From: an uncultured Agathobaculum sp.
GTDB lineage: Bacteria; Bacillota; Clostridia; Oscillospirales; Butyricicoccaceae
NCBI RefSeq assembly: GCF_944384695.1
Contig: NZ_CALWUQ010000019.1
Span: 1-34,416 of the forward strand
Direction: 5' to 3'
DNA length: 34,416 nt
Positions within the stretch are counted from its first letter, which is position 1; every line of letters begins with the position of its first letter. The notes under the pieces are model-generated. The model worked only from the letters and a program-made list of their open reading frames with translations, made no database searches and was not told where the DNA came from. Below, piece by piece: positions 24,283-31,889 of the stretch. Both the position numbers and the translations under genes were made by a program.

Positions 24283-24486
24283 ATGATGAAGGCATTTCCC
24301 ACTTCGACCCACAAGGGGATGATGCGGGGCAAATGCCTTGCACAGAAGCAGCAAGATTCCGGCGAAGGGGTGGATGATTGGTGGGATTTTCCCCCACTGG
24401 ATGGGTCTGTCAGGGAAATGACAAAACTATCGAACAAGTGTTTGAAAATTGCAAAAATCGTCGAAACAACGAATTTATGGCCATAA
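24283..24486 (+). CDS. Small hypothetical ORF upstream of mraZ
   Basis: A 67-residue frame starting MMKAFPTSTHKG with GGGCGGAG 7-8 nt before the ATG. The middle holds a Trp-Trp pair in DDWWDFPPLDG, the end is Lys/Ile-rich. I do not recognise it. Against it: no clear promoter, no terminator before mraZ, and the sequence overlaps a LexA-like box. The opposite strand is also open here. It may be a leader transcript or a conserved noncoding region. The 320-bp gap between the terminator at 24222 and mraZ holds otherwise only the LexA-like box and the mraZ promoter. Confidence 0.3.
   Translation: MMKAFPTSTHKGMMRGKCLAQKQQDSGEGVDDWWDFPPLDGSVREMTKLSNKCLKIAKIVETTNLWP
24431..24444. promoter_or_regulatory. 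LexA/DinR-like box
   Basis: CGAACAAGTGTTTG fits the Firmicute SOS box pattern CGAAC-RNRY-GTTY at every specified position. It lies 71 nt upstream of the mraZ -35 box, which is far for direct repression of that promoter. It is the only such box I noticed. Confidence 0.4.
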
Positions 24487-24514
24487 TCTTCTGCAAAATA
24501 ATGCGAAAAAAATC

Positions 24515-24543
24515 TTGCAATCTATTCGGCGTACCGCTATAAT
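24515..24543 (+). promoter_or_regulatory. Sigma-A promoter of the dcw cluster (PmraZ)
   Basis: TTGCAA (24515-24520), exactly 17 nt, TATAAT (24538-24543). Transcription should start near 24550, only about 23 nt before the mraZ start and within the MraZ repeats. Confidence 0.85.
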
Positions 24544-24552
24544 GGAAGCAAG

Positions 24553-24577
24553 GTGGTGAGAAGTGGGGTAAAGTGTC
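24553..24577 (+). promoter_or_regulatory. MraZ operator: three GTG repeats with 10-nt period
   Basis: GTGGT (24553), GTGGG (24563) and GTGTC (24573) are each separated by 5 nt, giving an exact 10-nt period. MraZ is known in E. coli to bind direct repeats of a TGGG-type pentamer with 5-nt spacers before its own gene. The third repeat here contains the mraZ GTG start codon, so bound MraZ would cover both the transcription start and the start codon. Confidence 0.65.
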
Positions 24578-25034
24578 ACAGATTCCACCAAAGCGAAAGT
24601 GTGGTGTGAATCCGGTGAAGGGCGAGTACAAACATTCCGTTGACGCAAAGGGACGGCTGGCAATGCCGGCCAAGCTGCGCGAGGAGTTGGGCGAGCACTT
24701 CACTGTCACCAAGGGTCTGGACGGATGTCTGGCGGTTTATCCGGAAAAGGAATGGGAAGCCTTGGAGGACCGCATTCGCAGTCTGGGCAATGGTGAAAAG
24801 GCACGCCGTGTAAAGCGGTATTACTTTGCCAATGCCTTTGATGCGCAGCTCGATGCGCAGGGCCGTATTCTCATCCCCGCAAATTTGCGTGAGTTTGCCG
24901 ACTTGCAAAAGGATGTTGTTGTCATCGGTCAACTGGATCACGCGGAAATCTGGAACAGTGAAAAGTGGCGCGTTTACAACGAAGCAATTGATGCGGAGAG
25001 CGTTGCCGCCGACGTGGAAGATATGGATTTTTAA
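24573..25034 (+). CDS. mraZ: Transcriptional regulator MraZ
   Basis: A 153-residue MraZ, the ring-forming DNA-binding regulator of the division and cell-wall cluster. Its two AbrB-like half-domains are clear: GEYKHSVDAKGRLAMPAKLREEL near residues 17-39 and FDAQLDAQGRILIPANLREFA near 89-109, each with the DxxGR signature. The start GTG 24573 gives an N-terminus about 10 residues longer than usual before the GEY block; in-frame GTG codons at 24606 and 24615 would give the common length but lack ribosome binding sites. A GGGG stretch stands 4 nt before 24573. It heads the dcw cluster directly behind PmraZ and probably represses it through the repeats at 24553. Confidence 0.95.
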   Translation: MSQIPPKRKCGVNPVKGEYKHSVDAKGRLAMPAKLREELGEHFTVTKGLDGCLAVYPEKEWEALEDRIRSLGNGEKARRVKRYYFANAFDAQLDAQGRILIPANLREFADLQKDVVVIGQLDHAEIWNSEKWRVYNEAIDAESVAADVEDMDF

Positions 25035-25055
25035 CCGGACAGGCAGGAGGGAAGT

Positions 25056-25991
25056 ATGGAATTTCATCACGTATCCATTCTGCTTGAACCATGCCTTGAG
25101 GCGCTTCAAATTAAACCGGACGGCGTGTATGTCGATGCAACAACCGGCGGTGCCGGACATTCGCTCCGCATTGCGGAGCGTTTGCATGATACCGGTCGTT
25201 TAATCTGCATTGACCGGGATGATGAGGCGCTGGAAAACGCAAAAACACGGCTGCGTGATGTGTGGCAGCGTGTGACGACGGTCAAAAGTGATTTTCGGGA
25301 GATTGACCGTGTGCTGGAATCGCTCGGCTTGCCGGGAGCGGACGGCATCCTGTTTGATTTGGGTGTTTCCTCCCCGCAGCTGGACCACGCGGAGCGCGGC
25401 TTTTCCTATATGCAGGATGCGCCGCTCGACATGCGGATGGACCGGACCCAGAAGCTGACTGCCTACGACGTGGTGAACAGCTGGAGCCGGGAGGAGATCC
25501 GGCGGATTCTGTTTGAGTACGGTGAGGAGCGGTATGCGCCGCTGATTGCTGCGGCGATTGAACGCGAACGGGCGAAAAAGCCGATTGAAACCACACTGGA
25601 ACTGGTCGATGTGATCAAAAATGCGATGCCGGGCAAGGCAAAACGCGAAAAACAGCATCCGGCAAAGCGCAGCTTTCAGGCGATTCGTATTGCGGTAAAC
25701 GATGAGCTGGGTGCGGTGCGGGAGGCAATGGACAAAGCGATTGATTGCCTCAATCCGGGCGGACGGCTTGCGGTGATCACGTTCCATAGTTTGGAGGATC
25801 GTATTGTAAAGGCAGCGTTTCAACAGGCGGCGCAGGGATGTACCTGCCCGAAAGAGTTTCCAGTTTGTGTGTGCGGGAAAAAACCGAAGGTGCGGCTGAC
25901 TCCACGGAAGCCAATCCTTCCGGATGAAAGAGAGATCGGAGAAAATCCCAGAGCACGCAGCGCAAAGCTGCGCGTATGCGAAAAGATATGA
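25056..25991 (+). CDS. rsmH: 16S rRNA (cytosine(1402)-N4)-methyltransferase RsmH (MraW)
   Basis: A 311-residue RsmH that methylates C1402 of 16S rRNA, fine-tuning the ribosomal P site. The start HHVSILLEPCLEAL, the AdoMet-binding segment YVDATTGGAGHS, ICIDRDDEAL, the DGILFDLGVSSPQLDHAERGFS block and the RSFQAIRIAVNDEL motif near residue 208 are all conserved. The C-terminus has LTPRKPILP and RSAKLRV, as usual. GGAGGG precedes the ATG. It follows mraZ by 21 nt, the universal order in dcw clusters. Confidence 0.97.
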   Translation: MEFHHVSILLEPCLEALQIKPDGVYVDATTGGAGHSLRIAERLHDTGRLICIDRDDEALENAKTRLRDVWQRVTTVKSDFREIDRVLESLGLPGADGILFDLGVSSPQLDHAERGFSYMQDAPLDMRMDRTQKLTAYDVVNSWSREEIRRILFEYGEERYAPLIAAAIERERAKKPIETTLELVDVIKNAMPGKAKREKQHPAKRSFQAIRIAVNDELGAVREAMDKAIDCLNPGGRLAVITFHSLEDRIVKAAFQQAAQGCTCPKEFPVCVCGKKPKVRLTPRKPILPDEREIGENPRARSAKLRVCEKI

Positions 25992-26019
25992 ACAGCAACC
26001 GCAGGAGAAAGGAAATGCA

Positions 26020-26505
26020 ATGATGACTGCCAGCAGGGAAAGCGTGGCCTACGAACAATATGAAGAACGTTTTCCGGTGCAACAGGAGCAGAAACGCAAT
26101 TTGCGCGTAGCGCCTACACCGCGTCGGCGCAAAAAAGCGCGCGTAAGACCCAGTTTGGTGGGCTGCTTTGTTGTTGTGGCGATTGCCGCAGTGTATATCC
26201 TGTTCTGCCAGATGCAGTTGACGCAGCTCAGTGCCGAGGTTGGCGAGCAGAATGATACGCTTAACGAGCTGATGGCGGAAAATGTATCGCTGACGACCAA
26301 GCAGATTAACAGTGTGAATTTGGATGAGGTAGAGGAATATGCGGTGAACAATCTGGGGATGGTCAAAATGGACAACTCCCAGATTGAATATGTGGAACTG
26401 ACCAACCCGGATACCGTAACGGTAGCGGACAGCGGCGTGTCGCTCGGTTCGCTGTTTGCCGGTTTGGCGCGCAGCTTTTCCGCAATTGTGGAATATATTC
26501 GGTAA
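26020..26505 (+). CDS. ftsL: Cell division protein FtsL-like
   Basis: A 161-residue bitopic membrane protein in the FtsL place between rsmH and the transpeptidase. Residues 1-58 are cytoplasmic and very basic near the membrane (PRRRKKARVRP). One transmembrane helix lies at about 60-80, followed by a coiled-coil zipper (about 80-115, with LTQLSAEVGEQNDTLNELM) and a short EYAVNNLGMVK motif typical of FtsL and DivIC-like proteins. FtsL joins DivIC and DivIB outside the membrane to activate septal wall synthesis. ATG 26020 is chosen over a longer frame because AAAGGA lies 6 nt upstream; a second ATG follows directly. The C-terminal tail beyond residue 130 is longer than in Bacillus. Confidence 0.82.
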   Translation: MMTASRESVAYEQYEERFPVQQEQKRNLRVAPTPRRRKKARVRPSLVGCFVVVAIAAVYILFCQMQLTQLSAEVGEQNDTLNELMAENVSLTTKQINSVNLDEVEEYAVNNLGMVKMDNSQIEYVELTNPDTVTVADSGVSLGSLFAGLARSFSAIVEYIR

Positions 26506-26529
26506 GTAAATGAATAGGATGCGTACAGG

Positions 26530-26557
26530 GGAGTGAGAGGTGGAAACTTCTGACTCC
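26530..26557 (+). terminator. Hairpin between ftsL and ftsI (weak terminator or attenuator)
   Basis: Arms GGAGTGAGAGG 26530-26540 and CTTCTGACTCC 26547-26557 pair with one mismatch and one G-U, loop TGGAAA. A CTTTTTAT follows 5 nt later. Being inside an operon, it more likely reduces or processes the transcript than ends it. Confidence 0.4.
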
Positions 26558-26597
26558 TTACGCTTTTTATAACGAGATTATGGAGGCACAGAATACC

Positions 26598-29003
26598 ATG
26601 GCAGCAAAGGGACCGAACAATCAAATGCGCGCACGAATCGGCGTTATGACCTTGGCGTTTGTGGTGTTTGGCTTTGGATTGGTTGGCATTCGTCTGCTGT
26701 ATATGCAGGTATTCCACCATGACTTCTATGTGCAGCAGGCGGCGTCCCTGCAAACACGCGATACCTTCATCACCCCCAACCGTGGCAAAATCTATGACGC
26801 AAATATGCAGGTTCTGGCCGAATCGGCCGAAGTGGAGCGTATCGTTATTTCACCAAAGGGCGTTGTGGACGAGTCAAAGGTGGAAGACGGTACTTCGGCG
26901 CAGATGCAGCAGCAAACGCTGGCGCAGATTCTGGCGGATGAGCTGAGTCTGGATTACAATACGGTGCTGGAGAAAATTCAGAAAACCGATTCGGAGTATG
27001 AGATTATCGCCCAAAAGGTAGATAAGGACGTTTCGAAAGAATTATATGAAAAGCTGAATCAGGCAGGATGCACGGGCGTGTATTCAGAGCCGGATACCAA
27101 GCGGTATTACCAGCAGGGTGCGTTCCTGTCTGCGGTGCTCGGCTATGTCGGCAGCGACAACAATGGCGCGTATGGTTTGGAAGCCCAGTATAACGACGTG
27201 CTTTCCGGTACGGCAGGGCGTATCGTGCGCGTGCAAAATGCGCAGAATAAGGATATGACGCCCGATACCGAGCAGTATATCCCGGCGCAGGACGGCGATT
27301 CGCTGGTGCTGACCATTGACAGTGATATTCAGAATTTCCTGGAAAAGCATCTGGAAACCGCGCTGGCAGATAATCCGGAGGCGCGCGACGGCGTGTCCGG
27401 CATCGTGATGAACGTCAAGACCGGCGAAGTGCTGGCGATGGCGTCGCTGCCGGATTATGACCCGAACAACTCCTACACGATTACCGATGAGCGATACATC
27501 GAAGAGCTGAAAACCAATGTGCAGGCTGCTTTGGCAGAGGCCGGTGTTACGGCGGAAATCAGCGATAAGTACTATCAGGAAGGCGGGTTGGCCAACCTAC
27601 CGGAGAGTGTGCAGAATAATGATGAACTGGTCGACAAATTAACCGAGATTCGCTCACAGCAGCTCTATAAAATGTGGTATAATCCGGTAGTGACGGATAA
27701 CTACGAGCCGGGCTCGACCTTCAAGCTGATGAATGTTGCAACGGCCTATGAGTTGGGAGTAGCGCACGAAGAGGATACCTATTACTGTGGCGGCTCCATG
27801 ATGGTCGGCGACTGGTCCAAGCCGATTCAGTGCTCGAACACCAGCGGTCACGGCACGCAGACGCTGACCGAAGCGCTGATGAATTCGTGCAACGTGGCCA
27901 TGATGCAGATTGTTGCCAAGACCGGCATGGACCGCTTTTACGAATTTTACAAAGCGTTCGGGCTGACCGAGCCGACCGGTATTGACCTGCCCAGCGAAAG
28001 CAAGGGCCAGTTCCATGATGTCAATGTGACCAGTGAGTGGAACGAGGTTTCGCTGGCAACCGCATCCTTTGGACAGCGCTTTACGGTCACGCCGTTGCAG
28101 GAATTGAATATGGTTTGCACGATAGTCGATGACGGCAAACTCAAGCAGCCGTATGTCGTCAAGGAGATTTTAGGCTCGGATGGCTCGGTCAAATCCACGA
28201 CCGAGACGACGGTTATCCGTCAGGTTATCTCGGAGGAAACCTCTGCTTATATGCGTGAGGCGATGGAAGCGGTCGTATCCGGTGGTACGGGCAAAAATGC
28301 CTATGTATCCGGTTATCGAATCGGCGGCAAAACGGCAACCTCGGAGATTTTGCCGGAATATGATGACGAAGGCAATGTGATTGACACGGAGGATCGCTAT
28401 ACCGCATCCTTCATTGGCGTAGCGCCGATGGACGATCCGCAGATAGCAGTGCTGGTTTCCATAAACGATTTGCCGGAGTCTGTGCCGCACGGCGGCGGCG
28501 CGATTGCCGCGCCGGTGGTGGGCCGCATCATGGAAGACGTGCTGCCGTATATCGGTGTAACGCCGGTTTACACGGATGAGGAGAACGACCGCCGTGAGCT
28601 GACCGTACCCAGTGTGATTGGCTCCACGGAAGAAGCGGCTGCAAGCGCATTGGATCAGGCAGGCTTTGCATACCGCGTGGTGGGCGACGGCGATACGGTC
28701 ACCGATCAGGTGCCGTCAGGCGGCGTGCGCATTCCGGCAAGCGGCAAGGTGATTCTGTATATGGGCGAGAGCAAACCGACCGAGCAAATCACTGTGCCGG
28801 ACCTGACAGGCTTGACACCGGATGAATGTCGTAGTACATTGGAAGAATATGGGCTGTATTTGAAACAGAAGGGCGTTGCTTCTTCGCAGGTTACGGGCAA
28901 TACAACGGCAAGCAAGCAAAGCCCGGCATACGGCACAAAGGTGAATATCGGCGCGGTGGTAACGGTTGAATTCTCGGATACCACGAACGTCAACGACCGA
29001 TAG
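26598..29003 (+). CDS. ftsI: Septal/spore-cortex transpeptidase FtsI/SpoVD with two PASTA domains
   Basis: An 801-residue class B penicillin-binding protein that cross-links peptidoglycan at the septum or in the spore cortex. After about 20 cytoplasmic residues there is one transmembrane helix (about 18-40). The dimerisation domain opens with the TPNRGKIYDANMQVLA motif. The transpeptidase domain shows SxxK as STFK (Ser373, Lys376), SxN as SCN (430-432), and a third motif at 578-580 that reads KTA within GGKTATSE, where KTG is the norm. Two PASTA repeats follow (VPSVIGSTEEAAASAL and VPDLTGLTPDECRSTL), as in SpoVD and PBP2x. The start 26598 is chosen because GGAGG lies upstream, although 11 nt away; ATG 26580 has no site. 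It is the only class B enzyme in the window, so it may serve division, sporulation or both. Confidence 0.93.
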   Translation: MAAKGPNNQMRARIGVMTLAFVVFGFGLVGIRLLYMQVFHHDFYVQQAASLQTRDTFITPNRGKIYDANMQVLAESAEVERIVISPKGVVDESKVEDGTSAQMQQQTLAQILADELSLDYNTVLEKIQKTDSEYEIIAQKVDKDVSKELYEKLNQAGCTGVYSEPDTKRYYQQGAFLSAVLGYVGSDNNGAYGLEAQYNDVLSGTAGRIVRVQNAQNKDMTPDTEQYIPAQDGDSLVLTIDSDIQNFLEKHLETALADNPEARDGVSGIVMNVKTGEVLAMASLPDYDPNNSYTITDERYIEELKTNVQAALAEAGVTAEISDKYYQEGGLANLPESVQNNDELVDKLTEIRSQQLYKMWYNPVVTDNYEPGSTFKLMNVATAYELGVAHEEDTYYCGGSMMVGDWSKPIQCSNTSGHGTQTLTEALMNSCNVAMMQIVAKTGMDRFYEFYKAFGLTEPTGIDLPSESKGQFHDVNVTSEWNEVSLATASFGQRFTVTPLQELNMVCTIVDDGKLKQPYVVKEILGSDGSVKSTTETTVIRQVISEETSAYMREAMEAVVSGGTGKNAYVSGYRIGGKTATSEILPEYDDEGNVIDTEDRYTASFIGVAPMDDPQIAVLVSINDLPESVPHGGGAIAAPVVGRIMEDVLPYIGVTPVYTDEENDRRELTVPSVIGSTEEAAASALDQAGFAYRVVGDGDTVTDQVPSGGVRIPASGKVILYMGESKPTEQITVPDLTGLTPDECRSTLEEYGLYLKQKGVASSQVTGNTTASKQSPAYGTKVNIGAVVTVEFSDTTNVNDR

Positions 29004-29013
29004 GAGGAGAAAC

Positions 29014-30456
29014 ATGAAATTACAGGAACTGCTCCGCGGGGTTGCGGTAAAAAGCAGCACGGCAGCGGATGATTTGGAAATCCGCGAGGTACGGTATGAT
29101 TCGCGTGCCGTGCAGGCAGGCGACCTGTTTGTTGCCATCCGTGGTTTCGCAACAGACGGACATCAATATATTGGCAAAGCGCTCGAACAGGGTGCAGCCG
29201 CAGTGGTGTGTGAGGAAGCGCCGGAGGGCGTGCCGGCGGTTGTGGTGGAAAATGCCCGTCAGGCGCTTGCCGAGATTGCGGCTAACCGCTTTGGCCATCC
29301 GGCGGACAGCATGGTGATGCTGGGCGTGACCGGTACCAACGGCAAGACCACGACCACCTATCTGGTCAAGCACATGCTGGAGGATGCGGGGCATAAGGTC
29401 GGCCTGATTGGCACCAACCAGAATCTGATTGGCGACGAAGTGATTGAAACCGAGCGCACCACGCCCGAAAGCTACGAACTGCATGCGCTGTTCGCACGTA
29501 TGCGCGACGCAGGCTGCACGCATGTCATCATGGAAGTATCTTCGCATTCGCTTGTGCTCGACCGGGTACACGGCATTCACTTTGCGGTTGGCGCGTTTAC
29601 CAATCTGACGCAGGACCATTTGGATTTCCATAAGACGATGGAGGAATACCGCAGGGCAAAGGCGATGCTGTTTGCTATCAGCGATAGGGGCGTTATCAAT
29701 CTGGATGACGACGCGGCGCAGGCGATGCTGGCGGACGCGAAATGCCCGTGCCTGACCTTTTCGTGCGAAAAGGATGCGGCTGATTTGACGGCAAAAAATA
29801 TCCGGCTGCATGCGGACGGCGTGGAGTTTGTCGCGACGACCAAAGGTGAGTTGGCACGTGTTAAGCTGCCGATTCCGGGACACTTCTCGGTGGAGAATGC
29901 GCTTGCGGCGCTGGGCATGGTGCTGCAAACCGGTATGCCCCTGGGTGACGCGGCACATGCGCTGGCGACGGCGACCGGCGTCAAGGGACGTGTGGAGGTC
30001 GTGCCGACCGATACAGACTACACGGTACTGATTGACTACGCGCATACACCGGACGGTGTGGAAAATGTGCTGCGAGCGGTGCGCGGCTTTGCCAAGGGCC
30101 GTGTGATTGCGCTGTTTGGCTGTGGCGGCGACCGTGACCGCACCAAGCGTCCGAAGATGGGCAAGATTGCGGCAGAGTTGGCGGATTTTTGTGTTGTGAC
30201 GAGCGATAATCCGCGAACTGAGGAACCGAAGGCCATCATTGATGATATTCTGGAAGGTATGAAAGGGACCAAAACCCCGATGCAGGTGATTGTGGACCGG
30301 CCGGAGGCCATCCACTGGGCGCTTGCGCATGCGAAAAAGGATGATGTGATTGTACTGATGGGCAAGGGACATGAGACCTATCAGGAAGTCAATCATGTCA
30401 AGCATCATATGGACGAACGCGAGATTGTCGCGGCCTTTTTCAGCAATAAAGGATGA
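29014..30456 (+). CDS. murE: UDP-MurNAc-L-Ala-D-Glu:meso-diaminopimelate ligase MurE
   Basis: A 480-residue Mur ligase that adds the third amino acid of the peptidoglycan stem peptide, using ATP in the cytoplasm. The N-terminal UDP-binding domain shows VRYDSRAVQAGDLFVA. The ATP site is GVTGTNGKTTTTYL near residues 108-121, followed by TTPESYEL and EVSSHSL. The amino-acid specificity motif is DNPR at 398-401 (TSDNPRTEEP), which in this family marks meso-diaminopimelate rather than lysine, so the wall should be meso-DAP type. KGHETYQ stands near the C-terminus. ATG 29014 follows AGGAGGAG. It lies 10 nt after the transpeptidase stop. Confidence 0.96.
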   Translation: MKLQELLRGVAVKSSTAADDLEIREVRYDSRAVQAGDLFVAIRGFATDGHQYIGKALEQGAAAVVCEEAPEGVPAVVVENARQALAEIAANRFGHPADSMVMLGVTGTNGKTTTTYLVKHMLEDAGHKVGLIGTNQNLIGDEVIETERTTPESYELHALFARMRDAGCTHVIMEVSSHSLVLDRVHGIHFAVGAFTNLTQDHLDFHKTMEEYRRAKAMLFAISDRGVINLDDDAAQAMLADAKCPCLTFSCEKDAADLTAKNIRLHADGVEFVATTKGELARVKLPIPGHFSVENALAALGMVLQTGMPLGDAAHALATATGVKGRVEVVPTDTDYTVLIDYAHTPDGVENVLRAVRGFAKGRVIALFGCGGDRDRTKRPKMGKIAAELADFCVVTSDNPRTEEPKAIIDDILEGMKGTKTPMQVIVDRPEAIHWALAHAKKDDVIVLMGKGHETYQEVNHVKHHMDEREIVAAFFSNKG

Positions 30457-30506
30457 GGAAAAGCGCGGGGTTCGCGCAAATTAACAGACGATGGGGGAAC
30501 GAGTGC

Positions 30507-31889
30507 ATGGAACAATTTACGCTGGCGCAGGCGGCGGAGTGGACCGGAGGGGAAACGACGGGCGAGGCGGTTTTAACGGCCGTTTCGACCGACTCCCGAC
30601 AGATTCCGTCCGATGCGCTGTTCCTGCCAATTAAGGGTGAGCGGTTCGACGCGCACGACTTTATGGATAAGGCGATTGGAAACGGGGTGGCTGCGGTGGT
30701 ATCCCACCGGCAGAACGAGGAATACCCGGTGCCGACGCTGTATGTGGAAAATACCTCGCAGGCGCTGCTCGATTTGGCGGGCGGCTACCGGCGTTTGTGC
30801 GGCGGTAAGGTGGTCGGCGTGACCGGCTCGGTCGGCAAGACTACAACCAAAGAACTGCTGTACGCGGTGCTGTCGCAGGGACTGCGTGCGCAAAAGACCG
30901 AAGGTAACCTGAACAATGAAATCGGCTTGCCGCTGACGTTGTTCCGTATGACGCGGGATACCGAGGTAATGGTAGCTGAGATGGGCATGAATCACTTCGG
31001 TGAGTTGTCGCGCATGACGGCGGCGGCGCAGCCGAATATCGCGGTCATCACCAACATTGGCACTTCGCATATCGAGTTTCTCGGCTCGCGCGAGGGCATC
31101 TGCAAGGCCAAACTCGAAATCCTGGAAGGACTTCAGCCGGACGGCTGCGCCGTACTGTGCGGCGACGAGCCGCTTTTGTGGGAGAAACGTGAGCGTTTGG
31201 GCTGCCGGGTCGTCACCTATGGCATTGAAAATGCCGCATGCGATTTGACGGCATGCTTGCATCAAGACGGTACATTTGATATTATAAACAACAAACTGTC
31301 CGAGGTGGCGCTGCCGTGCGGCGAGCATTTTTCTGCAAAGCTTGCCATTCCGGGCGCGCATAATGTGCTCAATGCCTTGGCGGCGGCGGCGGTCGGTCTG
31401 TTGCTGGGCGAGATGCCCGCGCAGATTGCACAGGGCCTTGCCTGTTATCAGGCCAGCGGCATGCGGCAGAACATTTACGAGCAGGGTGGCTATCATATTT
31501 ATGCCGACTGCTATAACGCCAGCCCGGATGCGATGGAAGCAACGCTTGCGGTGCTGGGCACGATGGCGCCGGAAGGTCGCCGTTTCGCGGTGCTCGGTTC
31601 GATGCTCGAGCTGGGCGATTATGCGGAGGAGGGGCATCGCAGAGCGGGCCGTGCGGCGGCCAAGTATGCGGATGCACTGTACGCCTATGGGCCGGATGCG
31701 CAAGCGATGGTCGCGGGGGCAAAAGAAATCGGAATGGATCGGGCGTTTACGTTTGATGACCAGACGGAATTGGTCGCGGCGCTGCGGCAGGACGCAGCAA
31801 AGGGCGACGCCTTATTATTTAAGGGTAGCCGCGGCATGCAGATGGAGCGTGCGCTTGCGATGTTCTTAGGGGAGGACGTGGAAGAATGA
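30507..31889 (+). CDS. murF: UDP-MurNAc-tripeptide:D-Ala-D-Ala ligase MurF
   Basis: A 460-residue Mur ligase that attaches the D-Ala-D-Ala dipeptide, completing the UDP-MurNAc-pentapeptide. The N-terminal domain shows STDSRQIPSDALFLPIKGERFDAHDF. The ATP site is GVTGSVGKTTTKELL near residues 110-124, followed by TEGNLNNEIGLPLTL, the AEMGMNHFGELSRM block and DCYNASPDAMEATL. All family blocks are intact. ATG 30507 is chosen because GGGGGA lies 9 nt upstream; the frame is open back to 30453. It overlaps mraY by 4 nt (ATGA). Confidence 0.96.
   Translation: MEQFTLAQAAEWTGGETTGEAVLTAVSTDSRQIPSDALFLPIKGERFDAHDFMDKAIGNGVAAVVSHRQNEEYPVPTLYVENTSQALLDLAGGYRRLCGGKVVGVTGSVGKTTTKELLYAVLSQGLRAQKTEGNLNNEIGLPLTLFRMTRDTEVMVAEMGMNHFGELSRMTAAAQPNIAVITNIGTSHIEFLGSREGICKAKLEILEGLQPDGCAVLCGDEPLLWEKRERLGCRVVTYGIENAACDLTACLHQDGTFDIINNKLSEVALPCGEHFSAKLAIPGAHNVLNALAAAAVGLLLGEMPAQIAQGLACYQASGMRQNIYEQGGYHIYADCYNASPDAMEATLAVLGTMAPEGRRFAVLGSMLELGDYAEEGHRRAGRAAAKYADALYAYGPDAQAMVAGAKEIGMDRAFTFDDQTELVAALRQDAAKGDALLFKGSRGMQMERALAMFLGEDVEE

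Noticed and set aside
29020..30408. 462-codon minus-strand frame opposite murE
   Set aside because: Antisense shadow of an intact Mur ligase, no plausible start region.
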